Positions 37,618-46,109 of a DNA stretch of 64,000 nt are shown here, piece by piece. A model generated the notes under the pieces. It worked only from the letters and a program-made list of their open reading frames with translations, was not told the origin of the DNA and ran no database searches. The position numbers and the translations under genes were made by a program. Positions within the stretch are counted from its first letter, which is position 1; every line of letters begins with the position of its first letter. The DNA comes from Pseudothauera nasutitermitis (GTDB lineage Bacteria > Pseudomonadota > Gammaproteobacteria > Burkholderiales > Rhodocyclaceae). The stretch lies in assembly GCF_004801295.1 (NCBI RefSeq), contig NZ_SSOC01000005.1, positions 1-64,000 on the forward strand, written 5' to 3'.

Positions 37618-38550
37618 TTGTTCGGTAAGCTTGTCGGAAAGCGCAGCGGCTCCGCCGCCGATGGCCACGTCGGCCTCGCCCTCTCGGGCGAGCGTCTGTG
37701 CGCCGTACATCTACGACGTATGGCGGATCAGCCACCCGAGTTGCTCGCCCGCCTCGACGCCCCCGGCGATCCCGCCCGCGCGCTCGAAGCGCTCGCCCCC
37801 TGGGTTGCCCGGCACGGACTGCGCGGCGTACCCGCCGCCCTCACCCTCGACTACGGCGACTACCTCATCCAGCAGATGGAAAAGCCCTCGGTGCCGGCCG
37901 AGGAACTGCGCTCCGCCCTGCGCTGGCGGCTCAAGGACCAGCTCGACTACTCGCCCGCCGACGCGGTCATCGATTACTTCGAGGCGCCCGCCGCGCGGCA
38001 GAAACGCATCGAACCCGTGCAGGTGGTCGCGGCGCGCGCCAGCCAGCTCAAGCCGCGCATCGACGCGATCCGCGCGGCCGGACTGGACCCGCAGCGCATC
38101 GACATCCCCGAGTTCGCCCTGCGCAATCTGGTCAGCCGCGCCCTCAACGTGCGGGAAACCACCGCGCTGCTGTATTTCCAGCCCCGGCGCGGCACCCTGC
38201 AGATCCTGCGCGAAGACCAGTTCTATTTTGCCCGGGCGCTCGACCAGGGTCTCGAAGCCCTGGCGCGCGGCGGCGATGGCGGCTTTTCCGACATCGACGA
38301 CCGCATCGCCCTGGAGGCCCAGCGCACCATGGACTATTACGACAGCCACTTCGGCCACGGCCCGGTCAAGCGCGTGCTGGTACTCGGCGGCGGCGCCGAC
38401 CTGCGCCGCCTGGCCGACTACGTGACCACCGCGCTGGGCGTGCCCGCCAGTCTGGTCGGCCCCGCCGAACTGGCACGCGGGCTGGAAGACGATGCCGACA
38501 CGCGCACGCTGCCGCCCCTGGCCGTCGGCGGCGCGCTGGGGTTCGAATGA
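37618..38550 (+). CDS. mshI: MSHA biogenesis protein MshI (PilM-like)
   Basis: First gene of the MSHA pilus locus. 310 residues with a PilM/actin-like fold: an N-terminal HVGLALSGERLCAVHL strand pair, a central SALRWRLKDQLDY segment and a C-terminal VLVLGGGADLRRLADYV. PilM proteins form the cytoplasmic ring under the pilus assembly platform. The start codon is TTG, with GGGAGGGG 9 nt upstream; the next in-frame ATG is too far in. The 3' end overlaps the next gene by 4 bp. Confidence 0.88.
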   Translation: MFGKLVGKRSGSAADGHVGLALSGERLCAVHLRRMADQPPELLARLDAPGDPARALEALAPWVARHGLRGVPAALTLDYGDYLIQQMEKPSVPAEELRSALRWRLKDQLDYSPADAVIDYFEAPAARQKRIEPVQVVAARASQLKPRIDAIRAAGLDPQRIDIPEFALRNLVSRALNVRETTALLYFQPRRGTLQILREDQFYFARALDQGLEALARGGDGGFSDIDDRIALEAQRTMDYYDSHFGHGPVKRVLVLGGGADLRRLADYVTTALGVPASLVGPAELARGLEDDADTRTLPPLAVGGALGFE

Positions 38551-39188
38551 GCGCCGTGGCCCGTCAACAGATCAACCTCCTGCAAGCGGAATTGCAGGAG
38601 CGCAAGACCGTTCTGCCCGCCACCCAATTGCTCGCCATCGTCGGCATCGCGGCCCTGCTGGCCGTCGTGCTGTCGGTGGCGGCGAACTGGCGCGCCCAGG
38701 CCGCGCGCGCCGAAGTGGCGCGCCTGCAAAGCGAAGCCACCCAGCGCGAGGCCGTGGTGACCGTGCTGCAGACCGAACTGGAGGCACGCTCCCCCGATCC
38801 CGCGCTGACCCGCGAGGCCAACCGCCTCGAACGCCAGCTGCGCCACCTGCGCCGCGTCGTCGAACTGGCCCAGCCGCAACCGGCCACCCCGCTTTCCGGC
38901 TACCTCGCCGGCCTCGGCCGCCAGCGCCAGGAAGGCCTGTGGCTGACCGGCATCACCCTGGCCAATCGCGGCCGCGACGTGGAACTGGACGGCCGCACCC
39001 TGTCGCCCGACCTGCTGCCCGCCTACCTCGCCGCGCTCGGCCAGGAGCCGGCATTCTCCGGTCTGGCCTTCGGCGACCTCAAGCTCGAACGCAGCGCGGA
39101 TGAACCGCGCTGGCTGGCCTTCCGCATCGCTGCCGGCTGCCTGGCCGCCGACAAGGACTGCCTGACGCGCGCGGAGGCCCGGCCATGA
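38547..39188 (+). CDS. MSHA biogenesis PilN-like protein
   Basis: A 213-residue bitopic inner-membrane protein. A short cytoplasmic tail with the PilN-type QQINLLQAEL motif (binds PilM) leads to one TM helix (about 24-45), a coiled coil (about 46-100) and a periplasmic ferredoxin-like domain. This gene is named mshI1 or mshI2 in some loci. It links the MshI ring to the periplasmic part. Overlaps neighbours on both sides by 4 bp. Confidence 0.85.
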   Translation: MSAVARQQINLLQAELQERKTVLPATQLLAIVGIAALLAVVLSVAANWRAQAARAEVARLQSEATQREAVVTVLQTELEARSPDPALTREANRLERQLRHLRRVVELAQPQPATPLSGYLAGLGRQRQEGLWLTGITLANRGRDVELDGRTLSPDLLPAYLAALGQEPAFSGLAFGDLKLERSADEPRWLAFRIAAGCLAADKDCLTRAEARP

Positions 39189-39865
39189 AGAACGTCTGGA
39201 GCGCCCTGCTCAAGCGCATCGACGCGCGCACCGAGCGCGAGCGCGTGCTGCTGCTCGTCGCCGGGCTGGCGATCTGCCTGCTGCTCGCCGGCGCGCTGTT
39301 CGTCGAACCGGCCTGGCGCACGCAGCGCGCCGACCAAGCCCGCCAGCTCGAAACCCGCGCCCGCCTGACCGCTCTGGAACAACGCGAAGCCACCCTGCGC
39401 GCGGAACTGGCGCGCGACCCCGACGCCGGCACCAAGGCACGCATCGCCACCCTGCAAGGCGAAGTCGGCCGCGCCGACGCCTGGCTCAACGAAGCCCTCG
39501 CGCGCTTCATCACCCCGGCGCAGATGAACCGCGTGCTGCGCGAGCTGGTCGGCCGCACCGGCGGCCTGCGCCTGGACGGCCTGCGCAGCCTGCCCGCCGA
39601 AAAGGCCGGCCCTTCCCCGGAAGCGGCCGCCGACGCCAGCGCCGAACACGCCGGCCCGCCGCCGGTGCAGATCTGGAAGCGTGGCGTGGAGCTGCGCCTG
39701 CGCGGCAGCTACAACGCCCTGCTGGCCTACCTGGATGCCGTCGAGAACCTGCCCTGGCAACTCGAATGGGATCTGCTCACCGTCGACGGCGAGCAGTACC
39801 CCGAATCGGAGTTCATCCTGCGCCTGCATACCCTCAGCCTGGAGGAGGACTGGATCGGTGTCTAA
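39185..39865 (+). CDS. mshJ: MSHA biogenesis protein MshJ (PilO-like)
   Basis: A 226-residue bitopic protein. TM helix about 21-40, then a coiled coil (about 42-95), and a PilO-like domain (about 105-226) with LRLRGSYNALLAYLDAVENL, the strand-helix seen in PilO/GspM. It should pair with the PilN-like product in the periplasmic alignment complex. Order and spacing match msh loci of Vibrio and Aeromonas. Confidence 0.88.
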   Translation: MKNVWSALLKRIDARTERERVLLLVAGLAICLLLAGALFVEPAWRTQRADQARQLETRARLTALEQREATLRAELARDPDAGTKARIATLQGEVGRADAWLNEALARFITPAQMNRVLRELVGRTGGLRLDGLRSLPAEKAGPSPEAAADASAEHAGPPPVQIWKRGVELRLRGSYNALLAYLDAVENLPWQLEWDLLTVDGEQYPESEFILRLHTLSLEEDWIGV

Positions 39866-40229
39866 GCGCACGCTCCCGCACGCTCCCCTCGCCGCGCTGC
39901 TCGCCGCCTGCGCCTTCGGCGCCCAGGCCGCACCAGAAGTATCCGACCCGCTGCGCCCGCCCGCGCTCGCCCGCCAAGCGGAACCTGCCGCCGCGCCGGC
40001 TGCCGCCGCGCTGCGCCTGCAGGCCACGCGCATCGGCCGCGACGACCGCTACGCCGTCATCGACGGCATCACCGTGCGCCGGGGCGAACGCATCGGCGAC
40101 CTCACCGTGGTGCGCATCGACGCCGCCGAGGTCACCGTCCGCGACGATCAAGATGTCGACCGGGTATTGCGCTTCGACGCCCCCGGCCTGAACAAACGGC
40201 CTGTCGGCCGCACTGGGAAACCACAATGA
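39858..40229 (+). CDS. mshK: MSHA biogenesis protein MshK (PilP/GspC-like)
   Basis: A 123-residue secreted or anchored protein. The GTG start with GGAGGAGG upstream opens a hydrophobic N terminus ending ACAFGAQA-APE. The mature part begins SDPLRPP, typical of MshK/PilP pilotin-like proteins, and holds a small beta domain (RYAVIDGITVRRGERIGDLTV). Likely bridges the inner-membrane complex to the secretin. Overlaps mshJ by 8 bp and mshL by 4 bp. Confidence 0.82.
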   Translation: MSKRTLPHAPLAALLAACAFGAQAAPEVSDPLRPPALARQAEPAAAPAAAALRLQATRIGRDDRYAVIDGITVRRGERIGDLTVVRIDAAEVTVRDDQDVDRVLRFDAPGLNKRPVGRTGKPQ

Positions 40230-41941
40230 TGCATCCGAGCACCCGACCAGCCCTCGCCGCCCTGGCCCTGCTGCTGACCGCCTGCGCCACACCACGCCCC
40301 GCACCGGGTCCGGATGCGCCCCACACCCAGTTGCGCGCCGAAATCGCCGCCCAGCAGCCCGCCGCCGGCGCCGAACTGCCGCCCGATGCCGCCGCCGCGC
40401 TGCTGCCGCCGGTGGCCCTGGAAATCCCGCGCGCGCCGGAACACCGCTTCGACATCGACGTGCGCGAAGTCGATGCGCGCACCTTCTTCATGTCGCTGCT
40501 GCACGACAGCGCCGAGAACATCGTCGTGCATCCCTCCGTGCAGGGCACGCTGACGCTGAGCCTGCGCAACGTCAGCGTGGCCGACGTGCTCACCGCCGTG
40601 CGCGACGTCTACGGCTACGACGTGCGCCGCGTCGCCACCGGCTGGCAGGTGTTCCCCGCCGCGCTGCAATCGCGCATGTTCAACGTCAACTACATCAACC
40701 TCACCCGCGAAGGGCGCACCGAAACCCGCGTGAACTCCGGCCAGCTGCGCGGCGGCGGCTCGCGCACCGGCAGTTCGGGCAGCAGCAGTGAGGATGGCGG
40801 CAGCGACAACGGCAGCCAGGGCAGCAGCACCATCCCCAGCAGCCGCATCCAGACCTCCAGCAGCAGCAACTTCTGGACTGAACTGGAACAATCGCTGCGC
40901 GTGATCGTTGGCGTCGACAACGGCCAGCCTGAAGGCCGCGCCGTGGTGGTCACCCCGCATACCGGCCTGGTGCTGGTGCGCGGCATGCCCGCCGAGTTGC
41001 GCGAAGTGGAAAGTTTCCTGCGCTCCCTGCAGAACAGCGTGACCCGTCAGGTACTGCTGGAAGCAAAGATTCTGGAGGTCACGCTTTCCGACGGCTACCA
41101 GGCCGGCATCAACTGGGCTGCGCTGGGCAAGCCGGGCAGCGGCAAGACCATTACCGCGGGCACCCAGATCGTTACCCGCAATGCCGATGGCACGCCGAGC
41201 CTGATCAGCCCCAACACCCCGATCACCGGAAGTCAGGTCAACAGCACCCTGGAGTCGGCCCTGGGCGGCGTGTTCTCGCTCGCTCTGGACCTGAACGACT
41301 TCACCGCCTTCATCGAACTCCTCAAGACCCAGGGCGACGTACAGGTGCTCTCCAGCCCGCGCATCGCCACGATGAACAACCAGAAGGCGGTCATCAAGGT
41401 CGGCTCCGACGAGTTCTTCGTCACCCGCATCTCCAGCAACAACACCACGACCAGCACGACCACCACCGTCAATCCGGAAATCGAGCTCACACCCTTCTTC
41501 TCCGGCATCGCCCTGGATGTCACCCCGCAGGTGGACGGCGGCGGCGACGTGATCCTGCACATCCGCCCGTCGGTCAGCAAGGTGGTGGATCAGACCAAGA
41601 AGCTCACCGTGTTCGGCCAGGAACAGACCCTGCCCCTGGCACACAGCACCATGCGCGAGTCGGACAGCATCGTGCGCGCCCGGAACCAGCAGGTCGTCGT
41701 CATCGGCGGGCTGATGGAAGACTCGCAGGAAGAAAACCGCGCGGGCATTCCACTCCTCGGCGACATCCCCGGCCTCGGCCACCTGTTCCGCAACACCCAG
41801 CAAAGCCGCCGCAAGACCGAACTGGTGATCCTGCTCAAGCCCATCGTGGTCGACGACGGCGGCGTCTGGCAGAGCGATCTGACCGGTACGCTGGACCGCA
41901 TCGACGGCTTTTTCACGGCCCCGCGCCCGCGCGCGCAGTAA
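40226..41941 (+). CDS. mshL: MSHA secretin MshL
   Basis: A 571-residue outer-membrane secretin lipoprotein (lipobox LLTAC, Cys20). An N-terminal STN-like domain (about 72-140) and a Ser/Gly/Asn-rich linker (about 170-212) precede the secretin core (about 290-550) with VLSSPRIATMNNQKAVIKVG and the closing GIPLLGDIPGLGHLFR signature. It forms the pore through which the pilus leaves. The Ser-rich linker is longer than usual. Confidence 0.94.
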   Translation: MMHPSTRPALAALALLLTACATPRPAPGPDAPHTQLRAEIAAQQPAAGAELPPDAAAALLPPVALEIPRAPEHRFDIDVREVDARTFFMSLLHDSAENIVVHPSVQGTLTLSLRNVSVADVLTAVRDVYGYDVRRVATGWQVFPAALQSRMFNVNYINLTREGRTETRVNSGQLRGGGSRTGSSGSSSEDGGSDNGSQGSSTIPSSRIQTSSSSNFWTELEQSLRVIVGVDNGQPEGRAVVVTPHTGLVLVRGMPAELREVESFLRSLQNSVTRQVLLEAKILEVTLSDGYQAGINWAALGKPGSGKTITAGTQIVTRNADGTPSLISPNTPITGSQVNSTLESALGGVFSLALDLNDFTAFIELLKTQGDVQVLSSPRIATMNNQKAVIKVGSDEFFVTRISSNNTTTSTTTTVNPEIELTPFFSGIALDVTPQVDGGGDVILHIRPSVSKVVDQTKKLTVFGQEQTLPLAHSTMRESDSIVRARNQQVVVIGGLMEDSQEENRAGIPLLGDIPGLGHLFRNTQQSRRKTELVILLKPIVVDDGGVWQSDLTGTLDRIDGFFTAPRPRAQ

Positions 41942-41951
41942 TCCGCCGCCC

Positions 41952-42857
41952 ATGTACGAGCAGCACTTCGGCCTGCGTGAAGCGCCCTTCCTGCTGACCC
42001 CGGACACCGGCTACTTCTACGCCTGGCGGGCCCATCAGGAAGCGCTCAACGTGCTGCGCGTGGCGCTGGCCGCCGGCGAGGGCTTCATCAAGATCACCGG
42101 CGAGGTCGGCACCGGCAAGACCCTGCTGTGCCGCAAGCTGCTCGCCGCCGCCGGCGACGGGCTGGTCACCGCCTGGCTGCCCAACGCCCTGCTCGAACCG
42201 GACGCCCTGCACGAAGCGCTGGCCGGGGAACTCGGCATCGAAGCCCCGCGCGAAGCCGGCCGCCATCGCCAGCTCGCGCTGATCAACCAGCGCCTGATCG
42301 ACATCGCCGCGCAGGGCGGCCGCGTGGTGGTGTGCCTGGACGAAGCCCAGGCCATGCCCGACCACACCCTCGAAGCCCTGCGCCTGCTGAGCAATCTGGA
42401 AACCGAGCGGCGCAAGCTGATGACCGTGATCCTGTTCGGCCAGCCCGAACTCGACCAGCGCCTGGCCGCCGACCAGCTGCGCCAGCTGCGCAGCCGCATC
42501 GGCTTCTCCTACCGCCTGCAGGCGCTCGATTTCGACGGCCTGCGCAACTACGTCGCCCACCGCCTGCAGATCGCCGGCTGCGCGCGCGCCGCCACGCTGT
42601 TCCGCCCCGGCGCGCTGCGCTGCCTGCACCAGGGCAGCCGGGGCATCGCCCGCCTGGTGAACATCCTCGCCCACAAATCGCTGCTCGCCGCCTATGGCGA
42701 AGGCGCCAGCGAAGTACACAGCCGCCACGCCCTGCGCGCCATCGCCGATACGGAGGATGCCACGCCGGTGGCGCGCTTCGGCCTCACCCGCCTGCGCGCC
42801 ACCTTCGCCAGCCTCGCCCCGGCGCTGGCCGCCACCTTGCTGCTGGGGGCCGCATGA
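41952..42857 (+). CDS. mshM: MSHA biogenesis ATPase MshM (ExeA-like)
   Basis: A 301-residue AAA-type ATPase. The N-terminal FGLREAPFLLTPDTGYFY is the ExeA signature; Walker A GEVGTGKT; Walker B VVCLDEAQ; then a winged-helix lid. The C terminus ends in a short hydrophobic stretch (ALAATLLLGAA), perhaps a membrane anchor. ExeA relatives help place the secretin in the cell wall. The stop overlaps the mshN start by 4 bp. Confidence 0.92.
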   Translation: MYEQHFGLREAPFLLTPDTGYFYAWRAHQEALNVLRVALAAGEGFIKITGEVGTGKTLLCRKLLAAAGDGLVTAWLPNALLEPDALHEALAGELGIEAPREAGRHRQLALINQRLIDIAAQGGRVVVCLDEAQAMPDHTLEALRLLSNLETERRKLMTVILFGQPELDQRLAADQLRQLRSRIGFSYRLQALDFDGLRNYVAHRLQIAGCARAATLFRPGALRCLHQGSRGIARLVNILAHKSLLAAYGEGASEVHSRHALRAIADTEDATPVARFGLTRLRATFASLAPALAATLLLGAA

Positions 42858-44224
42858 GCCTGATCAACGACATGCTGCGCGACATCGACCGGCGCGGCGT
42901 GCAAGCTTCCGGCGAACATCACGCCGTGCTCGACGACACGGTGATCGTGCCGGCGCTGCGCACCCGGCGCTGGCCGCCGGCCTGGGCGCTGCTGCTGTCC
43001 GTCGGCGCGGTGCTGTGCGCGCTGGCCGCCTGGCTGCTGTACGGCCAGCAAAGCGGCATCGGCCGCCCGCTGCCCGAACCCGTGCGCCTGGCCGCCGCGC
43101 TGGCCGAAGCCCAGACAGCCCCACCCGCAGAACCCGCGACACCGGTGGAACCCGCCGAACCAGCCGCCCCCGAGCAGCCGGCCGCCCCCTCCGAACCGGA
43201 TGCCCCCGCGCCCGACCCGGCAACCGGGGCGGAACCGACCGTTCCGGCAGCGGAGGCACCACAATCCTCTGCTGCGGAAAGCCAGCCTGCGCCCAGCGCC
43301 ACCGCAAGCACTCCTCCCCCGCCCGCCGAGCCAGCCCCGCGCATCGCCGATGCCGGCCAGCCGGTCTACATCCTGCCGGGCAAGCGGGTCAATCTGCGTA
43401 CCGGCCCCGCGCTCAACGCCGAAGTCCTTCACGTGATCAGCGCGCGCAGCCCGCTCGTGCTCACCGACCGTGCGAACGACTTCCTCGGCGTGCGCACCCA
43501 AGGCGGCGTCAGCGGCTGGATCAGTGCGGAATTCGCCCAGGTCGGCGGCGTACCGCCCGCCGCCACGGTGGCGGAACCCGCCGCCCCGGCCCTTGCGGCG
43601 CATCCAGTCGCTGTGCCGGCCACCCCGGCGACGCGCCCCGGCACGCGCCCGGAAGACGCGCGCGCCCTGCACACCGAAGCCCTGCGCGCCCTCGAACGCG
43701 GCCAGGCTGCCGCCGCCGAAGCCAGCCTGCTCGACGCCCTGCGCGCCGATCCGCGCTTCGCCCCCGCGCTCAACACACTGAGCGCCCTGCTGCTGCAACA
43801 GGGCCGCCGCGCCGAACTGGAAGCCCGCCTGACCGAACTGGCGCGCCAGGGCCACCCGGACGCCACCGCCGCCACCTTGCGGGCCCGCCTGCAGGCCGAA
43901 GACGGCAACCCCACCGCCGGCCTGAGCCTGCTCGAAGCCTTGCCGGCGGATCGTCTCAACGGCGAACAGCTGGTGGTGCTGGCCACCCTGCGTCAGCGCG
44001 TCGGCCGCCACGAAGACGCCGTGGACGCCTACCGCCGTGCCCTTGAGCTCGGCCAGCGCGGCGGCGCCACCTGGGCCGGCCTGGCCGCCTCGCTGGACAT
44101 GCTGGGCAGCGCCGCCGAAGCGCGCCAGGCCTGGCAGGCCGCGCTGGCCGCCGGCCCGCTCGGCGCCGCGCTGGAGCGCCACGCCCGCGCCCGCCTCGCC
44201 GCCCTGGGCGGCCCCGGAGACTGA
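42854..44224 (+). CDS. mshN: MSHA biogenesis TPR protein MshN with SH3 domain
   Basis: A 456-residue bitopic protein. The N-terminal SLINDMLRDIDRRG is the MshN signature. TM helix about 43-65; Pro/Ala/Glu-rich periplasmic spacer (about 70-160); a bacterial SH3 domain (about 170-232, with KRVNLRTGPALNAEVLHVI and VSGWISAEF); then TPR repeats (about 255-455). The SH3 domain is not a usual part of MshN and could bind peptidoglycan. Third member, with MshL and MshM, of the secretin-placement group. Confidence 0.88.
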   Translation: MSLINDMLRDIDRRGVQASGEHHAVLDDTVIVPALRTRRWPPAWALLLSVGAVLCALAAWLLYGQQSGIGRPLPEPVRLAAALAEAQTAPPAEPATPVEPAEPAAPEQPAAPSEPDAPAPDPATGAEPTVPAAEAPQSSAAESQPAPSATASTPPPPAEPAPRIADAGQPVYILPGKRVNLRTGPALNAEVLHVISARSPLVLTDRANDFLGVRTQGGVSGWISAEFAQVGGVPPAATVAEPAAPALAAHPVAVPATPATRPGTRPEDARALHTEALRALERGQAAAAEASLLDALRADPRFAPALNTLSALLLQQGRRAELEARLTELARQGHPDATAATLRARLQAEDGNPTAGLSLLEALPADRLNGEQLVVLATLRQRVGRHEDAVDAYRRALELGQRGGATWAGLAASLDMLGSAAEARQAWQAALAAGPLGAALERHARARLAALGGPGD

Positions 44225-44232
44225 GATGAACG

Positions 44233-44299
44233 ACCCCCACGCTCACTACGTTCGCTGCCCCCCAGGGGGGCGCAGGCCCCCTGGGGGCGGCCCGGCGGG
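44233..44299 (+). repeat. dispersed intergenic repeat, copy B
   Basis: A 67-bp element (CCCCCACGCTCACTACG, TTCGCTGCCCCCCAGGGG, CCCCTGGGGGCGGCCCGGCG) that nearly fills the 84-bp gap between mshN and mshE. It matches the block order of copies at 33193 and 60684. It can fold into two G/C hairpins and may modulate mshE expression within the operon. Confidence 0.78.
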
Positions 44300-44308
44300 A
44301 GGCCTGAC

Positions 44309-46081
44309 ATGAGCGAAACCCCCGCCGCCGGCCGCAAGCGCATCCGCCTGGGCGACCTACTGGTCGAAAACGGCATGATCAGCCAGCAGCAGTTGGAAGC
44401 CGCGCTGGCCGAGCAGAAGAAGAGCGGCCAGCGCCTGGGCCGCACCCTGGTCGACCTGGGCTACCTCGACGAACAGGCCCTGCTCAACTTCCTCTCGCGC
44501 CAGCTGCAGGTACCCTACGTGGACCTGCGCCAGTACCAGTTCCGCCCGGAACTCGTCCGCCGCCTGCCGGAAACCCTGTCGCGGCGCTTCCGCGCCATCG
44601 TGCTCGACGACAAGGGCGGCGCCTTCCTGGTCGGCGTGGCCGACCCCACCGACCTGTTCGCCCAGGACGAGCTCGCACGCATCCTCCAACGCCCGGTGAG
44701 CATCGCCGTGGTGCGCGAAGCCGACCTGCTCACCGCCTTCGACAACGTCTTCCGGCGCACCGACGAGATCAGCTCGATCGCCGAGGAACTGGGCGAGGAA
44801 CTCGCCGAAAGCGACATCGACCTGGCCCGCCTCGCACAAGGCGTGGACGTGGCCGACGCCCCGGTGGTGCGCCTGCTGCAGACGCTGTTCGAAGACGCCG
44901 TGCAGGTCGGCGCCTCCGACATCCACATCGAACCGGACGAAAACGTGCTGCGCCTGCGCCAGCGCATCGACGGCGTGCTGCAGGAACAGGTGATGAAAGA
45001 GCGCCGCATCGCCGCGGCGCTGGTCTCGCGCCTCAAGCTGATGGCCGGCCTGAACATCTCCGAGCGCCGCCTGCCGCAGGACGGCCGCTTCAACATCCGC
45101 GTGCGCGAGCGCAGCATCGACGTGCGCCTGTCCACCATGCCCACCATCCACGGCGAATCCGTGGTGATGCGCCTGCTCGACCAGTCGCAGGGCATCCTCG
45201 GCCTGGACCGCATCGGCATGCCCGCCGACATGGTGCGGCGCTTCCGCCGCGCCATCCACCGCCCGCACGGCATGGTGCTGGTCACCGGCCCCACCGGCAG
45301 CGGCAAGACCTCCACGCTGTACTCCGCGCTGGCCGAACTCAACGAACCCGGCAAGAAGATCATCACCATCGAAGACCCGGTGGAATACCGCCTGCCGCGC
45401 GTCAACCAGGTGCAGATCAACTTCAAGATCAACCTCACCTTCGCCGGCGTGCTGCGCACCGCGCTGCGCCAGGACCCGGACATCATCCTGGTCGGCGAAA
45501 TGCGCGACCAGGAAACCGCCGAGATCGGCCTGCGCGCCGCCATGACCGGCCACCTGGTGCTGTCCACCCTGCACACCAACGACGCGGTGAGCACCGCCAA
45601 CCGCCTCATCGACATGGGCGCGCCGGGCTACCTGGTGGCCACCTCGCTGGACGCCGTGCTCGCCCAACGCCTGGTGCGGCGCATCTGCCCCAACTGCGCC
45701 GAGCCGCATGCCCCGGACGCCCACGAACAAGCCTGGCTGCGCAGCATGCCGGAACTGGAACTGCCGGCCGGCACCAACGGCTTCCGCCGCGGCGCCGGCT
45801 GCATGCAATGCAACAACACCGGCTACAAGGGCCGCCTGGGCGTGTTCGAACTGCTGGAAATCGACGACACCCTGGCCGACGCCCTGCGCCGCAACGACGC
45901 CAGCGCCTTCCACCAGGCCGCGCTCGCCAAGCCGGGCTTCCGCACCCTGTCGCAGAACGCCCTGGAGATGGCCGCGCGCGGCATCACCACGCTGGAAGAA
46001 GTCGTACGCATCGGCGGCGAGTTCGATGCCGAACCCGATGCCTACGAACCCATCGACACGGCCGCCCACGGGCAGGCCTGA
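44309..46081 (+). CDS. mshE: MSHA pilus extension ATPase MshE, c-di-GMP-binding
   Basis: A 590-residue GspE/PilB-family ATPase that drives pilus extension. The N terminus carries the tandem MshEN c-di-GMP motif: RLGDLLVENGMISQQQLEAA followed by QRLGRTLVDLGYLDEQALLN. The core has Walker A GPTGSGKTS (about 327-335), Asp box, Walker B and the His box GHLVLSTLHTND. A zinc site is CPNC...CMQC. The start is ATG at 44309, 10 bp past repeat copy B. In Vibrio, c-di-GMP binding to this domain promotes MSHA extension. Confidence 0.95.
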   Translation: MSETPAAGRKRIRLGDLLVENGMISQQQLEAALAEQKKSGQRLGRTLVDLGYLDEQALLNFLSRQLQVPYVDLRQYQFRPELVRRLPETLSRRFRAIVLDDKGGAFLVGVADPTDLFAQDELARILQRPVSIAVVREADLLTAFDNVFRRTDEISSIAEELGEELAESDIDLARLAQGVDVADAPVVRLLQTLFEDAVQVGASDIHIEPDENVLRLRQRIDGVLQEQVMKERRIAAALVSRLKLMAGLNISERRLPQDGRFNIRVRERSIDVRLSTMPTIHGESVVMRLLDQSQGILGLDRIGMPADMVRRFRRAIHRPHGMVLVTGPTGSGKTSTLYSALAELNEPGKKIITIEDPVEYRLPRVNQVQINFKINLTFAGVLRTALRQDPDIILVGEMRDQETAEIGLRAAMTGHLVLSTLHTNDAVSTANRLIDMGAPGYLVATSLDAVLAQRLVRRICPNCAEPHAPDAHEQAWLRSMPELELPAGTNGFRRGAGCMQCNNTGYKGRLGVFELLEIDDTLADALRRNDASAFHQAALAKPGFRTLSQNALEMAARGITTLEEVVRIGGEFDAEPDAYEPIDTAAHGQA

Positions 46082-46109
46082 AGCGCATGGACACCCAGGC
46101 TAGCCCGCG

